A stretch of DNA of 64,000 bases from an uncultured Clostridia bacterium (GCA_947584375.1 CANPWL010000006.1:1-64000), one strand, 5' to 3'. Positions 1-9,093 are shown, numbered from the stretch's first letter. The notes: a model not told the origin generated them from the letters alone. A program made the numbers and translations.

Positions 1-468
<468 letters not shown>

Positions 469-490
469 AATTAAAAAATCACATAAAATT

Positions 491-521
491 AGGACCGAGC
501 ATAAAACTCGGTCCTTTTTAT
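491..521 (+). terminator. Rho-independent terminator of gdhA
   Basis: Perfect 9-bp stem AGGACCGAG / CTCGGTCCT with a 7-nt loop, followed by TTTTTATTT. Confidence 0.85.
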
Positions 522-660
522 TTATTAAATTTAGGGTTATCTGTTCTTTCAAGGAGATAATCTATTGAAACTTCAAAGTAATCGGCAAGCTTTATAAGTT
601 CCTTATAGCCTGCCTCACGCTGTCCGTTAAAACTCATCTCATTAATATTTATAATCATTC
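518..660 (-). pseudogene. Remnant of an XRE-family (Cro/CI) repressor, C-terminal half only
   Basis: The minus strand codes for a stretch with FNGQREAGYKELIKLADYF and VSIDYLLERTDNP before a stop at 518-520. This is the typical last half of small clostridial HTH repressors, and it matches the tails of the two intact XRE genes in this window (VSTDYLLERTD at 32.6 kb, VSTDYLIGL at 47.8 kb). The N-terminal helix-turn-helix is missing. Upstream codons run into a stop and do not resemble a DNA-binding domain, and there is no ribosome site. Its stop codon overlaps the tail of the gdhA terminator. I read it as a decayed gene. Confidence 0.6.
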
Positions 661-719
661 CACTTATATTCCATTTTTTCGCTTATGATACATTCACAAG
701 AAGGAATTATTATAATATT

Positions 720-863
720 ATGGATAAAATAACATACATGATAAAATTATTGGGATCAGGATATTGGCTTTATTTGCTATGCATGATTGTTTTGGTTATC
801 ATAATATTTGTAGAACAAACAATTTTATTGCGTGCAAATAATTATATAGACACGAAAAATTAA
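720..863 (+). CDS. Possible 47-aa single-span membrane peptide
   Basis: ATG to TAA ORF of 47 codons with a central hydrophobic segment (YWLYLLCMIVLVIIIFV) and a short charged tail. AAGGAA lies 13-14 nt before the ATG, which is far for a ribosome site. It sits between the XRE remnant and a perfect hairpin at 884-928 that could terminate it. No homologue is recognised. It could be a real small membrane protein or a chance ORF in AT-rich DNA. Confidence 0.3.
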   Translation: MDKITYMIKLLGSGYWLYLLCMIVLVIIIFVEQTILLRANNYIDTKN

Positions 864-883
864 GTGCATCAAAAAATTAAGAT

Positions 884-928
884 TGTAAAAATAAGAGCGT
901 ACCCTTACGGCACGCTCTTATTTTTACA
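884..928 (+). terminator. 17-bp perfect inverted repeat, likely bidirectional terminator
   Basis: TGTAAAAATAAGAGCGT (884-900) pairs perfectly with 912-928 around an 11-nt loop; both outer flanks give A/T runs, so it could terminate on either strand. It separates the short ORF from the promoter of the hom operon ten bases further on. Confidence 0.7.
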
Positions 929-937
929 AACTTCTCC

Positions 938-966
938 TTGACTTTTTACTCAAATTATGGTATAGT
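938..966 (+). promoter_or_regulatory. Sigma-A promoter of the PheB-hom-thrB operon
   Basis: TTGACT (938-943), 17-nt spacer, TATAGT (961-966). The predicted transcript starts about 35 nt upstream of the ACT protein's start codon, leaving no room for a T-box or riboswitch. Confidence 0.75.
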
Positions 967-1008
967 TGTAGTTACTCAAAAAACAAATGTGCTCAGGAGG
1001 TGGACTTG

Positions 1009-1458
1009 TTGGATTATGATAATGACGGAAAATTGGTCGTTGTTAATTCTTCGGTTTTGCCTGAGATAATATTAAAGGTTCTTGAAGCAAAGCGGATAAA
1101 AGCCAGAGGCGAGGTTAAGTCCTCCGCTGACGCTTGCAGAAAAATCGGAATTTCAAGAAGTGCATATTATAAGTATAAGGACTCTGTTTTTGCTTATGAG
1201 GAAAAGCTTATAAACAAAATTGTTTCGCTTTATCTCGTTCTAAAAGACGAAAAGGGCGCTTTGTCGTCAATTTTGACTAGCCTTTATGAAATGGGTGCAA
1301 ACATACTTACCGTCAATCAGAACATTCCCATTGATTCTGTTGCAACGGTAACAGTTTCGGTAAAACTTGAAAGCGATACACTTAATACTGTAAATATAAA
1401 AAACGAACTATCAAAACTGAGCAGCGTTGTTGATATTAAAATTATAAGCGGCGAGTAA
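1009..1458 (+). CDS. pheB: ACT domain protein of the PheB / UPF0735 family
   Basis: 149 residues from TTG at 1009, chosen because AGGAGG (995-1000) lies 8 nt upstream; a GTG at 1000 is inside the SD. The N-terminal half carries an HTH-like segment (SADACRKIGISRSAYYKYKD, ~residues 40-60) and the C-terminal half an ACT amino-acid-binding domain (LKDEKGALSSILTSLYEMGANILTV...). It is the first gene of an operon with hom and thrB, so a role in sensing threonine-branch amino acids is likely. The family name comes from early chorismate-mutase annotation in Bacillus, and that activity is not supported here. Confidence 0.85.
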   Translation: MDYDNDGKLVVVNSSVLPEIILKVLEAKRIKARGEVKSSADACRKIGISRSAYYKYKDSVFAYEEKLINKIVSLYLVLKDEKGALSSILTSLYEMGANILTVNQNIPIDSVATVTVSVKLESDTLNTVNIKNELSKLSSVVDIKIISGE

Positions 1459-1545
1459 CGAACTTTGATTTATTCACACAAGTGAGGTTAATAATCAGTA
1501 AAATCACCGTAATAACTAAATCGCAAATTTGAAAGGAAAATTGAA

Positions 1546-2787
1546 ATGAGTAAAATAGCAGTAATTGGATATGGTGTTGTTGGTTCGGGAACGGTCGAAC
1601 TGTTTGAAACCAATAAAAAGTCAATATGTGAAAAGGTCGGAAGGGATATTGAACTTGGATATATTCTCGATTTAAAGGATTTCCCCGACTCGCCTTTTGC
1701 AGATAAAATGACAAAAGACTTCACCGATATTTTAAACGACAATGAAGTCGAGGTCGTTGCTGAGCTTATAGGCGGACTTCACCCTGCTTATGAGTTTACC
1801 AAACAGCTTCTAGAAAAGGGCAAAAGCGTTGTAACCTCTAATAAAGAGCTTGTTGCCGCAAAGGGTGCAGAGCTTCTTAAAATTGCAAACGATAACAATG
1901 CAAACTATCTATTTGAGGCTTCTGTCGGCGGAGGGATCCCTATCATACGACCGCTTCACAAATGCCTTGCAGGAAACGAAATAGAGCAGATTTCTGGTAT
2001 ACTGAACGGAACGACAAACTTTATTCTCACTAAGATGATAAAGGAACAGATGAGCTTTGAGGACGCACTTAAGCTTGCTCAGGAAAACGGCTACGCCGAG
2101 GCTGATCCAACTGCTGATATTGAGGGTCACGACGCCTGTCGTAAAATCTGCATACTGGGTTCTCTTGCGTACGGAAAACATATTTACCCTGAGATGGTAC
2201 ATTGTTCGGGAATAAAGAACGTTTCTCTTGTTGATGTTGAGTATGCGTCAAACGCAGGTTATTCAATAAAGCTAATCGGCTCGGTAAAGCCTAATGATGA
2301 AGGAAAACTAGTGGCAATAGTTTGTCCTATGCTTGTTCCTAAAAGTAATCTTCTCTCGAATGTTGACGGCGTTTACAACGCAATATGCGTTACCGGCAAC
2401 GGCGTCGGAGACGTTGTGTTTTACGGTCAGGGTGCAGGAAAACTGCCTACTGCTTCGGCAGTTGTGGGAGATATTATTGACGCGCTTAAGCATCAGCAGC
2501 GAGTTTTGGCTCTTTCTTGGGACGAATCAAAGGGCGATAACAGCTTTATGACTTCTTATAAGGAATCTAAAACCGCTATGTATATTCGCATTGAATGTGA
2601 CGATGCTGATAACTTTAAGCGTTCGCTTTCGACTGTATTCGGAAAGGTAATATTTATAGAGCGTGAGAACCGCCCTGACAACGAACTTGCATTTATTACA
2701 CAGACTATGGTTGAGAAAGACATAGACACTGAGCTTACGATACTTTCTCACTCGGCTAAAATATTAAGCAAAATAAGATTATATTGA
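1546..2787 (+). CDS. hom: Homoserine dehydrogenase
   Basis: 413 residues. Reduces aspartate semialdehyde to homoserine, the branch point to threonine and methionine. It has the N-terminal nucleotide fold GYGVVGSGT (~residues 8-16), the catalytic-domain signatures GGGIPIIRPL and GILNGTTNFILT, and the active-site stretch AEADPTADIEGHDACRK. A C-terminal ACT domain (~residues 340-413) suggests allosteric feedback. The SD GAAAGGAAAA precedes the ATG. It lies 87 nt after the ACT/PheB gene and 19 nt before thrB. The threonine branch continues in thrB, and the methionine branch would use metY at 24.4 kb. Confidence 0.96.
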   Translation: MSKIAVIGYGVVGSGTVELFETNKKSICEKVGRDIELGYILDLKDFPDSPFADKMTKDFTDILNDNEVEVVAELIGGLHPAYEFTKQLLEKGKSVVTSNKELVAAKGAELLKIANDNNANYLFEASVGGGIPIIRPLHKCLAGNEIEQISGILNGTTNFILTKMIKEQMSFEDALKLAQENGYAEADPTADIEGHDACRKICILGSLAYGKHIYPEMVHCSGIKNVSLVDVEYASNAGYSIKLIGSVKPNDEGKLVAIVCPMLVPKSNLLSNVDGVYNAICVTGNGVGDVVFYGQGAGKLPTASAVVGDIIDALKHQQRVLALSWDESKGDNSFMTSYKESKTAMYIRIECDDADNFKRSLSTVFGKVIFIERENRPDNELAFITQTMVEKDIDTELTILSHSAKILSKIRLY

Positions 2788-2806
2788 TTATATTAAGGAA
2801 AGTAAT

Positions 2807-3694
2807 ATGATAAAAATAAAAATCCCTGCAACAAGCGCTAACCTTGGTGCAGGTTATGACTCTCTCGGTCTTGCACTCGACTTTTATAATGAAGTCAATA
2901 TGGAAGAATGCGATATAATTGATATTGCATCCCTGGACGGGATAAGTATTCCCACAGACAAAACTAACCTTATTTATAAATCGGCAAGCGATTTGTTTAA
3001 GGTATGCGGAAAATCACTCAAAGGCTTAAAGCTTGAACAGACAAATAACATTCCTATGGCAAGAGGTTTAGGCTCGTCATCGGCTTGTATTGTTGCAGGT
3101 CTTGTAGGAGCAAACACGCTCTTGAACAATCCGCTTTCAACCGACGATCTAGTAGATATCGCCGCTCAAATCGAGGGGCATCCTGACAATACCGCCCCCG
3201 CCCTTTTAGGAGGAATAGTCACCGCGGTTTTTGACGGAAAGAAAGTTCACTGGGTAAAGCAAGAGGTATTTACAAAACTTAAATTTGTTGCTATGATCCC
3301 TGATTTTGAACTTAAAACCGACAAAGCAAGAGCTTGTATTCCGAGAGAAATTTCTCACAAGGACGCAGTTTATAATCTATCCCGTGCTGCACTGTTTTCA
3401 GCTTCGCTTCTAACAGGAAAATTTGAAAATCTCCGCACAGCAGTTCATGACAGGCTTCATCAGCCATATAGGATGGAGCTTATTCCCCGATGTCGAGAGG
3501 TTTTTGATATAGCTTATAATCATGGTGCTTATGGCGTATATATCAGCGGAGCAGGTCCTGCCGTTATGGCTATTGTAGATGACAGCAATGATTATTTTTG
3601 TGGAAAGGTTGAATTTTCTCTCAATACCGCAGGTCTAAACAACTGGGCTGTGCACGAATTTCATATTCATAATTCGGGCGTTATGGTGTTATGA
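2807..3694 (+). CDS. thrB: Homoserine kinase
   Basis: 295 residues, the usual length. GHMP-kinase fold with the ATP-binding motif PMARGLGSSSA (~residues 87-97), N-terminal KIPATSANLGAGYDSLGLAL, and the C-terminal glycine motif YISGAGPAVMAI. Phosphorylates homoserine for threonine synthase, which is not in this window. Last gene of the operon; SD AAGGAAAG, ATG start, followed by a terminator. Confidence 0.96.
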   Translation: MIKIKIPATSANLGAGYDSLGLALDFYNEVNMEECDIIDIASLDGISIPTDKTNLIYKSASDLFKVCGKSLKGLKLEQTNNIPMARGLGSSSACIVAGLVGANTLLNNPLSTDDLVDIAAQIEGHPDNTAPALLGGIVTAVFDGKKVHWVKQEVFTKLKFVAMIPDFELKTDKARACIPREISHKDAVYNLSRAALFSASLLTGKFENLRTAVHDRLHQPYRMELIPRCREVFDIAYNHGAYGVYISGAGPAVMAIVDDSNDYFCGKVEFSLNTAGLNNWAVHEFHIHNSGVMVL

Positions 3695-3701
3695 TATAAG
3701 A

Positions 3702-3746
3702 AACTCCCTTAACTTATCTTAAAAGATAGGCTAAGGGAGTTCTTTA
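3702..3746 (+). terminator. Terminator of the hom-thrB operon
   Basis: Outer stem AACTCCCTTA / TAAGGGAGTT (3702-3711 with 3732-3741), inner stem CTTATCTT / AGATAGG, then CTTTAT. Confidence 0.75.
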
Positions 3747-3822
3747 TAAAATCAAAAATTAGATAAAAAGTGCAAGAACTGCTGATATAAAACTTCTTGC
3801 TTCTTTTTTTCTTGCCTCTTGT

Positions 3823-4845
3823 TTACTTATTATCGTACATTTTCTTGTAATAATTCTGATATTCCCCGCTGATGATTTTCTCCCACCAGCCCTTGTTGTC
3901 AAGATACCATTGAATAGTCTTTTTAATTCCGTCCTCAAACTTCGTTTCAGGAAGCCATCCAAGCTCATTGTGAATTTTTGTAGGGTCTATTGCATATCTA
4001 AGGTCGTGTCCCTTTCGGTCGGCAACATATGTGATAAGCTCCTCGCCCTTTCCAAGCTCTTTGAGAATTATTTTTACAATATCAATATTGGCTTTTTCGT
4101 TGTGTCCGCCTATGTTGTAAACCTCTCCTACTGTTCCCTTGTGAATAATAAGATCAATAGCCTTGCAGTGATCCTCAACATAAAGCCAATCACGAACATT
4201 TTCACCCTTTCCGTAAACAGGAAGCGGCTTATCGTGAAGTGTATTTATTATCATCAACGGAATAAGCTTTTCAGGAAAATGATACGGACCATAGTTATTA
4301 GAGCATCTACTTATTGTAACAGGAAGTCCATATGTTCTATAATAAGCTCCGACAAGCAAATCAGCCGAAGCCTTCGACGCAGAATACGGCGAGCTTGTGT
4401 GGATCGGAGTCTCCTCTGTAAAGAACAAATCAGGTCTGTCAAGAGGTAAATCCCCGTAAACCTCATCAGTCGAAACCTGATGATAACGCTCAATACCATA
4501 CTTTCTGCAAGCGTCCATCAGCGTTTGAGTTCCCAGAATGTTAGTGTTTAAGAAAATACCCGGATTTTCTATACTTCTGTCAACATGACTTTCTGCTGCA
4601 AAATTGACAACCATATCAGGATTCTCTTCCTCAAAAAGCTTAAATACAGCATTTCTGTCAGTTATATCAGCCTTCACAAATCTAAAATTGGGATTGTCCG
4701 CAACACTTTCAAGAGTTTCCAAGTTACCGGCATATGTGAGACAGTCAAGGCAAATAATCTTATAATCAGAATATTTTTTCAGCATATAGTGAACAAAATT
4801 TCCACCTATAAAGCCTGCACCACCAGTTACTATAATCTTTTTCAT
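3823..4845 (-). CDS. rfbB: dTDP-glucose 4,6-dehydratase
   Basis: 340 residues from ATG at 4845 (MKKIIVTGG). Extended SDR enzyme converting dTDP-glucose to dTDP-4-keto-6-deoxyglucose. It shows the NAD motif TGGAGFIG at the N-terminus, STDEVYGD (~residues 120-127), the catalytic YSASKAS (Y-x3-K), and the NNYGPYHFPEKLIP substrate segment. An ATG at 4881 is in frame but carries the SD immediately after it and would add 12 residues foreign to the family, so it is rejected. The SD lies 29 nt upstream of the chosen ATG with a hairpin between (separate entry). Last gene of the seven-gene glycosylation operon. Confidence 0.96.
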   Translation of the reverse strand: MKKIIVTGGAGFIGGNFVHYMLKKYSDYKIICLDCLTYAGNLETLESVADNPNFRFVKADITDRNAVFKLFEEENPDMVVNFAAESHVDRSIENPGIFLNTNILGTQTLMDACRKYGIERYHQVSTDEVYGDLPLDRPDLFFTEETPIHTSSPYSASKASADLLVGAYYRTYGLPVTISRCSNNYGPYHFPEKLIPLMIINTLHDKPLPVYGKGENVRDWLYVEDHCKAIDLIIHKGTVGEVYNIGGHNEKANIDIVKIILKELGKGEELITYVADRKGHDLRYAIDPTKIHNELGWLPETKFEDGIKKTIQWYLDNKGWWEKIISGEYQNYYKKMYDNK

Positions 4846-4881
4846 AAATAAAATCTGCTCTTTTTCAGAGCTTTCCTCCAT
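4843..4881 (-). promoter_or_regulatory. SD-hairpin-start element, copy 1 (rfbB)
   Basis: On the minus strand: GGAGG, AAA, then stem GCTCT-GAAAA-AGAGC, then an A/T-rich spacer and the ATG 29 nt after the SD. GGAG could alternatively pair with CTCT (G-U closing). It shares sequence and geometry with the elements at 6.4, 9.07 and 52.3 kb. Confidence 0.7.
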
Positions 4882-4896
4882 AATTTATTTTAACAT

Positions 4897-5766
4897 TTAA
4901 TTTCCCTCAGCAAGCGAAATCAGATATTGACCATAATCTGTTTTTTCAAGCTCTTTGCCGAGTTCTCTAAGCTGACCGATTGAAATAAACCCTTTTCTCC
5001 AGGCAATCTCCTCAATACAGCTTATATAAAAACCCTGTCTTGACTGAACGGCTTCAACATACTCGGACGCCTTTAAAAGTCCCTGCGGAGTTCCGGTATC
5101 GAGCCAAGCCATTCCCCTGCCTAGAGTGACAACCGATAACTTTCCCTTTTCAAGATAAGCGTTGTTTACAGATGTTATTTCAAGCTCTCCCCTATCCGAC
5201 GGTTTGACATTTTTAGCAATCTCAACAACCTTGTTATCATAAAAATACAGTCCCGGAACAGCAAAATTAGACTTAGGATTTTCAGGCTTTTCTTCTATTG
5301 AAACTACCTTGTTATTCTCATCAAACTCAACAACGCCAAAAGCCTTTGGATTCTTAACCGGATATCCGAAAACTGTTGCGCCGTCGTTTTCACAAACAGC
5401 CTTTGCAAGAAGTCTTGAGAAATCCTGACCAAAGAAAACATTATCACCTAAAATCAAGCATACGCTGTCGTCACCGATAAATTCCTCGCCTAAGATAAAT
5501 GCCTGTGCCAAGCCTTTAGGCTCAGGCTGTATTTTATACTTAATAGAAACGCCTATCCTTGAGCCGTCGCCTAAAAGCTCCTCATACTGAGATATAGCCT
5601 TAGGCGTTGAGATTACAAGTATCTCCCTTATCTTTGCCAGCAAAAGGACTGACAAAGGATAATAAATAAGAGGTTTATCATAAACGGGGAGAAGCTGTTT
5701 TGAAACGACTTTAGTCATAGGATAAAGCCTTGTTCCGCTTCCCCCTGCAAGAATTATTCCTTTCAT
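4897..5766 (-). CDS. rfbA: Glucose-1-phosphate thymidylyltransferase
   Basis: 289 residues, typical RmlA length. Couples dTTP with glucose-1-phosphate to give dTDP-glucose, the substrate of rfbB next door. N-terminal nucleotide-binding motif [11 protein letters not shown], then [17 protein letters not shown], the LGDNVFFG sugar-nucleotide motif (~residues 107-114) and LDTGTP near residue 225. An ordinary SD (AGGAGA) lies 6-7 nt before the ATG. It is tightly spaced with neuD (1 nt) and rfbB, so part of the operon. Confidence 0.96.
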   Translation of the reverse strand: MKGIILAGGSGTRLYPMTKVVSKQLLPVYDKPLIYYPLSVLLLAKIREILVISTPKAISQYEELLGDGSRIGVSIKYKIQPEPKGLAQAFILGEEFIGDDSVCLILGDNVFFGQDFSRLLAKAVCENDGATVFGYPVKNPKAFGVVEFDENNKVVSIEEKPENPKSNFAVPGLYFYDNKVVEIAKNVKPSDRGELEITSVNNAYLEKGKLSVVTLGRGMAWLDTGTPQGLLKASEYVEAVQSRQGFYISCIEEIAWRKGFISIGQLRELGKELEKTDYGQYLISLAEGN

Positions 5767-5767
5767 T

Positions 5768-6391
5768 TTAATTCTCCTTTACTCTTGCAGGATTTCCGTA
5801 TGCAGTAACATTATCTTGCATATTTCTTATTACAACCGAACCCGCACCTATAATTACTTTTTTACCGATATTTATATGATCTATTACAGTTGCACCTGAA
5901 CCGATCCATGTTTTATCACCCACAATAACTCCTCCGCATACAACCGAATTAGGTGATAAGTGAACTCCATCAGCAACAATACAGTCATGCTCTACTGTAA
6001 CAGATGAATTTATTATAACTCCTATCCCGATCTTAACATTTGCATTAATAAATGCTCCACCAAGAACAACGCTTCCCTCCCGTATAGAAGAAAACCTGCT
6101 GACATATGCTTTTTTATGAATTATACACGGAAGGTTATAACCCAAACCTTTTAGATAATTTATAGTTTTAAGCCTGTAATCATTATCACCAACAGCAACT
6201 ACTGCATTTTGGTATTCATCTAAGAATTTTTTGGCTTCATTTACTTTTCCTATTACCTTAAAGCCTAGGATCTCCTTAGTACCGAAGTCCTCCAAGACTG
6301 CTATTTTATCATACTCGCCGCCGCTTAGAAGTGCGTCGATAACAGATTTAGCATGCCCTCCCGCACCGATAACCAAAATACTCTTACCCAT
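5768..6391 (-). CDS. Sugar O/N-acetyltransferase of the NeuD/PglD family
   Basis: 207 residues from ATG at 6391 ([17 protein letters not shown]). It has an N-terminal Rossmann-like nucleotide-sugar-binding part with GAGGHAKS and a C-terminal left-handed beta-helix of hexapeptide repeats ([12 protein letters not shown]..., [18 protein letters not shown]), including the HDC active-site histidine. Placed between an aminotransferase and rfbA/rfbB, it probably acetylates a dTDP-4-amino-4,6-dideoxy sugar, as PglD and VioB-type enzymes do. The upstream in-frame ATG at 6418 abuts the SD and is part of the hairpin element, so it is not taken as the start. Confidence 0.88.
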   Translation of the reverse strand: MGKSILVIGAGGHAKSVIDALLSGGEYDKIAVLEDFGTKEILGFKVIGKVNEAKKFLDEYQNAVVAVGDNDYRLKTINYLKGLGYNLPCIIHKKAYVSRFSSIREGSVVLGGAFINANVKIGIGVIINSSVTVEHDCIVADGVHLSPNSVVCGGVIVGDKTWIGSGATVIDHINIGKKVIIGAGSVVIRNMQDNVTAYGNPARVKEN

Positions 6392-6425
6392 TTTGTTACT
6401 ATGCTCTATAAAGAGCATACCTCCT
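6389..6425 (-). promoter_or_regulatory. SD-hairpin-start element, copy 2 (neuD)
   Basis: On the minus strand: AGGAGG directly followed by TATGCTCT-TTAT-AGAGCATA (8-bp stem, 4-nt loop), GTAACAAA and ATG. SD to ATG is 28 nt. The core GGAGG-TAT-GCTCT matches the other copies. Confidence 0.75.
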
Positions 6426-6456
6426 ATATCTGCAAATTACATCCTGACATTTGAAT

Positions 6457-6891
6457 CTATTGTTTGATTTTACTATCGTTTTTCTTATTACTCTTTGAAA
6501 AGGTAAAAAACTTCATAATTAAAAACGTCAAAGGAATTCCAATAACAGACGCTAATAAAATTGCAAAAATTTTTGGTAATCCTGCAAGATTATAAACAAT
6601 AAAAAACGATATATTCTGAATAATAAAATTTGGAACATAAGATATGCAAAACTTAATATATTTTATAAAAGAATATTCTCTGTCTGAAAAGGTGAATATG
6701 CTGTTTAAAAAATAAGAAACAGCAAGCGACGGAATATAGCTTATTGCATAAGCTATATTAGCGTTCATCAAATATGAAAACAAAAACGGAAATAACATTC
6801 CGTTAAAAGTATTTATGCAGCCTACTGCTACAAAGCATATAAACTGTTTAGTGAAAAACAGTTCTTTAAACCTTTTTATTTTCTCTTTCAT
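6457..6891 (-). CDS. GtrA/GtcA-like four-span membrane protein
   Basis: 144 residues from ATG at 6891; SD AAAAGGAA lies about 12 nt upstream. Four hydrophobic segments with the family features CFVAVGCINTFNGMLFPFLF in span 1 and SYFLNSIFTFSDR after span 2, ending in a FFTFSKS tail. Family members are proposed to flip undecaprenyl-phosphate-linked sugars across the membrane. In Listeria GtcA works with a CsbB-type GT2 and YfhO, all of which are present in this operon. Confidence 0.82.
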   Translation of the reverse strand: MKEKIKRFKELFFTKQFICFVAVGCINTFNGMLFPFLFSYLMNANIAYAISYIPSLAVSYFLNSIFTFSDREYSFIKYIKFCISYVPNFIIQNISFFIVYNLAGLPKIFAILLASVIGIPLTFLIMKFFTFSKSNKKNDSKIKQ

Positions 6892-6927
6892 TATATTAAA
6901 TAATTCCTTTTTCAGCAAAATCTCTAA

Positions 6928-8082
6928 TCATTCAGTTAATTCGCTTGATATTTCCTCTATCGACTCGGTTATATAATCAACCTCTTCTAATGACAATTCA
7001 TAATACAGCGGAAGCGTCAAAACTCTTTTAGAAATATCTTTTGCTATCGGTGTATTTACCTCTCCATACTTATTTTTATAATAAGTCATATCGCTGATAA
7101 GCGGGCTAAAATACTTCCTTGCGTTAATATTCTTTTCAATCCATAAACGCTCAGCCATAACATCTCTCGAAACCCCGAGTTCATTATTTATCAGTACAGG
7201 AAAATATGCATAATTATACTCCACATTCTCTCTGCTAAAATCAAACAAAGTTATTTTTGAATTTTTGCAGCCGCCGTTTATTTTCTCAATATTTCTAATA
7301 TAACGATAAACTAATTCTTTTCTTTTATTTACCTGACTTTCAAAGCTCTCTAAATTTGCAAGACCTACTGCTGCGTGCATATCAGACATTTTTGCATTGA
7401 AAGCAGCAATATGAGCGTCCTCCTTATCTTTAAGACCGAAGTTTTTCTGCATTTTAAGTTTTTCTCTTAAATCCTTCTGAGAAAAAGCCACAGCACCGCC
7501 TTCAACAGTATGAAAAACCTTTGTAGCGTGCATTGAAAACATCGACATATCACCAAATGACGCTATACCTTTTCCGTTTAATCTAACCCCGAAAGCATGC
7601 GCGCTGTCGTAAATCACTTTTAAATTATGACGCTTTGCAATTTCCTCTATTTTTTCCGTATTACACGGAAAGCCATAAACATGTACGGGACAAATTGCAA
7701 CTGTCTTTTCGGTTATAAGCTCTTCAATTTTATTTTCATCGATTGTACAATCGCTTTCTTTTATATCACAAAAAACAGGCTTCAATCCGTTCATCTCAAT
7801 AGCGTTTACCGTTGAAACAAACGTATATGGAGTTGTAATGACCTCACTGCCCTCTTTAAATCCATATACACGGAAAGCACTGTCAAGTGCTAAGTGGCCG
7901 TTTGCAAAAACCACTATATCATCAACATTAAGCTTGTCCTTCAATTTATTTTCAAGTTCCTGTACCAAAGGTCCGTTATTTGTCAGCCAACGAGTTTTCC
8001 AAAGGCTGTCTAGATACTTCATAACTGTTTCCTTTGGAGGCATATACGGATGCGTAACCAAAATAGACTTATTAATCTTCAT
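6928..8082 (-). CDS. DegT/DnrJ/EryC1/StrS-family sugar aminotransferase
   Basis: 384 residues from ATG at 8082 (MKINKSILVTHPYMPPKE); the upstream in-frame ATGs lie inside the GT2 gene. PLP enzyme with a VFANGHLALDSAFRVYG substrate loop, ICPVHVYGFPC, a DSAHAFG segment, and the PLP-lysine context SMHATKVFHTVEGGAVAF. It probably transaminates C4 of dTDP-4-keto-6-deoxyglucose made by RfbA/RfbB (VioA/FdtB/WecE-like). Its start overlaps the end of the GT2 gene by 11 nt, suggesting translational coupling. The exact stereochemistry (viosamine or fucosamine) cannot be read from sequence. Confidence 0.9.
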   Translation of the reverse strand: MKINKSILVTHPYMPPKETVMKYLDSLWKTRWLTNNGPLVQELENKLKDKLNVDDIVVFANGHLALDSAFRVYGFKEGSEVITTPYTFVSTVNAIEMNGLKPVFCDIKESDCTIDENKIEELITEKTVAICPVHVYGFPCNTEKIEEIAKRHNLKVIYDSAHAFGVRLNGKGIASFGDMSMFSMHATKVFHTVEGGAVAFSQKDLREKLKMQKNFGLKDKEDAHIAAFNAKMSDMHAAVGLANLESFESQVNKRKELVYRYIRNIEKINGGCKNSKITLFDFSRENVEYNYAYFPVLINNELGVSRDVMAERLWIEKNINARKYFSPLISDMTYYKNKYGEVNTPIAKDISKRVLTLPLYYELSLEEVDYITESIEEISSELTE

Positions 8083-9055
8083 TGCTATCTTCGCTTTCTG
8101 TTTTTTTATCAATATCTGATTCATCACAATTGATTTTTTCCCTTACAACATATGTAGGGATCTTGCTCGACGATATATAAAGCCTGCCTAAATATTCCCC
8201 GACTATTCCAATTGAGAAAAGCTGAACCCCTGACAGAAAAATTACTGTTACTATTGTTGATGTCCAACCTAATACTCCGCTGTCGGGATTAATAATCCTC
8301 TGAATTATCAATATAAGTCCGATAATAAAGCTTATCGCAGTAATAAACACTCCGATAGAAGTTGCTATTCTTAAAGGCTTTACAGAGAAGTTCAAAAAAC
8401 CGTTGAGCCACAGTGCTAAAAGCTTTTTTAACGTGTAATTTGATTTCCCGTTTGTTCGCTCCCTATGCTCGCATAGTACATTTCCTACTCTGCTGGTAAC
8501 CTTAAATATAATTCCGTAAACATATGGATAGTTGTTTGAATACTGGCATATAGCATCCTTAACAAAACTTCTCATAACAAAGAAATTATTGATTTTAATG
8601 TTTTTAGGCTTGCCTATCATCAGTTCTGTCATAAAGGTATTTATTTTACTTCCAAAAAGCCTGAGAGAACTCTCCCTCTGCTTTTTGTACTTAGCAAATA
8701 CAACGTCAAGCCCACGCGTTTCAAGAGCCTCTAACATATTGCCTATCTCATATCCCGGCATCTGCAAATCATCGTCCATATTGACAATATAATCCCCTGT
8801 TGCATACTTATAACCTGCAAACATAGCGTTAGTCTGACCTGAGTTCTTTGCAAGATCCAGTACCTTAATATCCCTGCGTTTTTTTGCTATCTCACTTACT
8901 AATTCAAATACGTTGTCAGGACTGCAATCATTTACAAGAACCATTTCCAACTCATATTTATTCAGCCTTTGAAACTCCTTTGTTACCTCGTCAATAACCT
9001 CTTCAATAGTTTTTGAAGAATTATAAAGAGGGATAACGACAGAAACCTTTTTCAT
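8072..9055 (-). CDS. GT2 glycosyltransferase, bactoprenol-phosphate type (DPM1/CsbB/GtrB-like)
   Basis: 327 residues from ATG at 9055 (MKKVSVVIPLYN). It has a catalytic GT-A domain with VNDCSPD, the metal motif VNMDDDLQMPGYEI, and NPKNIKIN..., followed by two C-terminal membrane spans (~residues 230-290). This architecture fits enzymes that load one sugar onto undecaprenyl phosphate on the inner leaflet. An alternative in-frame TTG (9073) would extend into the hairpin. It lies between yfhO and the aminotransferase in one operon. Confidence 0.9.
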   Translation of the reverse strand: MKKVSVVIPLYNSSKTIEEVIDEVTKEFQRLNKYELEMVLVNDCSPDNVFELVSEIAKKRRDIKVLDLAKNSGQTNAMFAGYKYATGDYIVNMDDDLQMPGYEIGNMLEALETRGLDVVFAKYKKQRESSLRLFGSKINTFMTELMIGKPKNIKINNFFVMRSFVKDAICQYSNNYPYVYGIIFKVTSRVGNVLCEHRERTNGKSNYTLKKLLALWLNGFLNFSVKPLRIATSIGVFITAISFIIGLILIIQRIINPDSGVLGWTSTIVTVIFLSGVQLFSIGIVGEYLGRLYISSSKIPTYVVREKINCDESDIDKKTESEDSNED

Positions 9056-9092
9056 AATTATTTTACGCCCCAATTCGGGAGCATTCCTCCTT
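9053..9092 (-). promoter_or_regulatory. SD-hairpin-start element, copy 3 (GT2)
   Basis: On the minus strand: AAGGAGG-AAT-GCTCC(CGAATT)GGGGC, then an A-rich spacer and ATG, 30 nt from SD to ATG. The ATG inside GGAGGAATG opens an 8-codon upstream ORF (ATG CTC CCG ... TAA) that ends before the real start. Confidence 0.7.
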
Positions 9093-9093
9093 T

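Noticed and set aside
469-1008. T-box leader for the hom-thrB operon
   Set aside because: The promoter lies ~45 nt before the first start; the 17-bp hairpin at 884-928 is upstream of it.
3910-4449. 179-codon open frame on the plus strand inside rfbB
   Set aside because: Shadow of a well-conserved gene; no similarity, no ribosome site.
4846-4881. Upstream in-frame ATG of rfbB as start
   Set aside because: It lies upstream of and overlaps the SD; family alignment starts at MKKIIVTGG.
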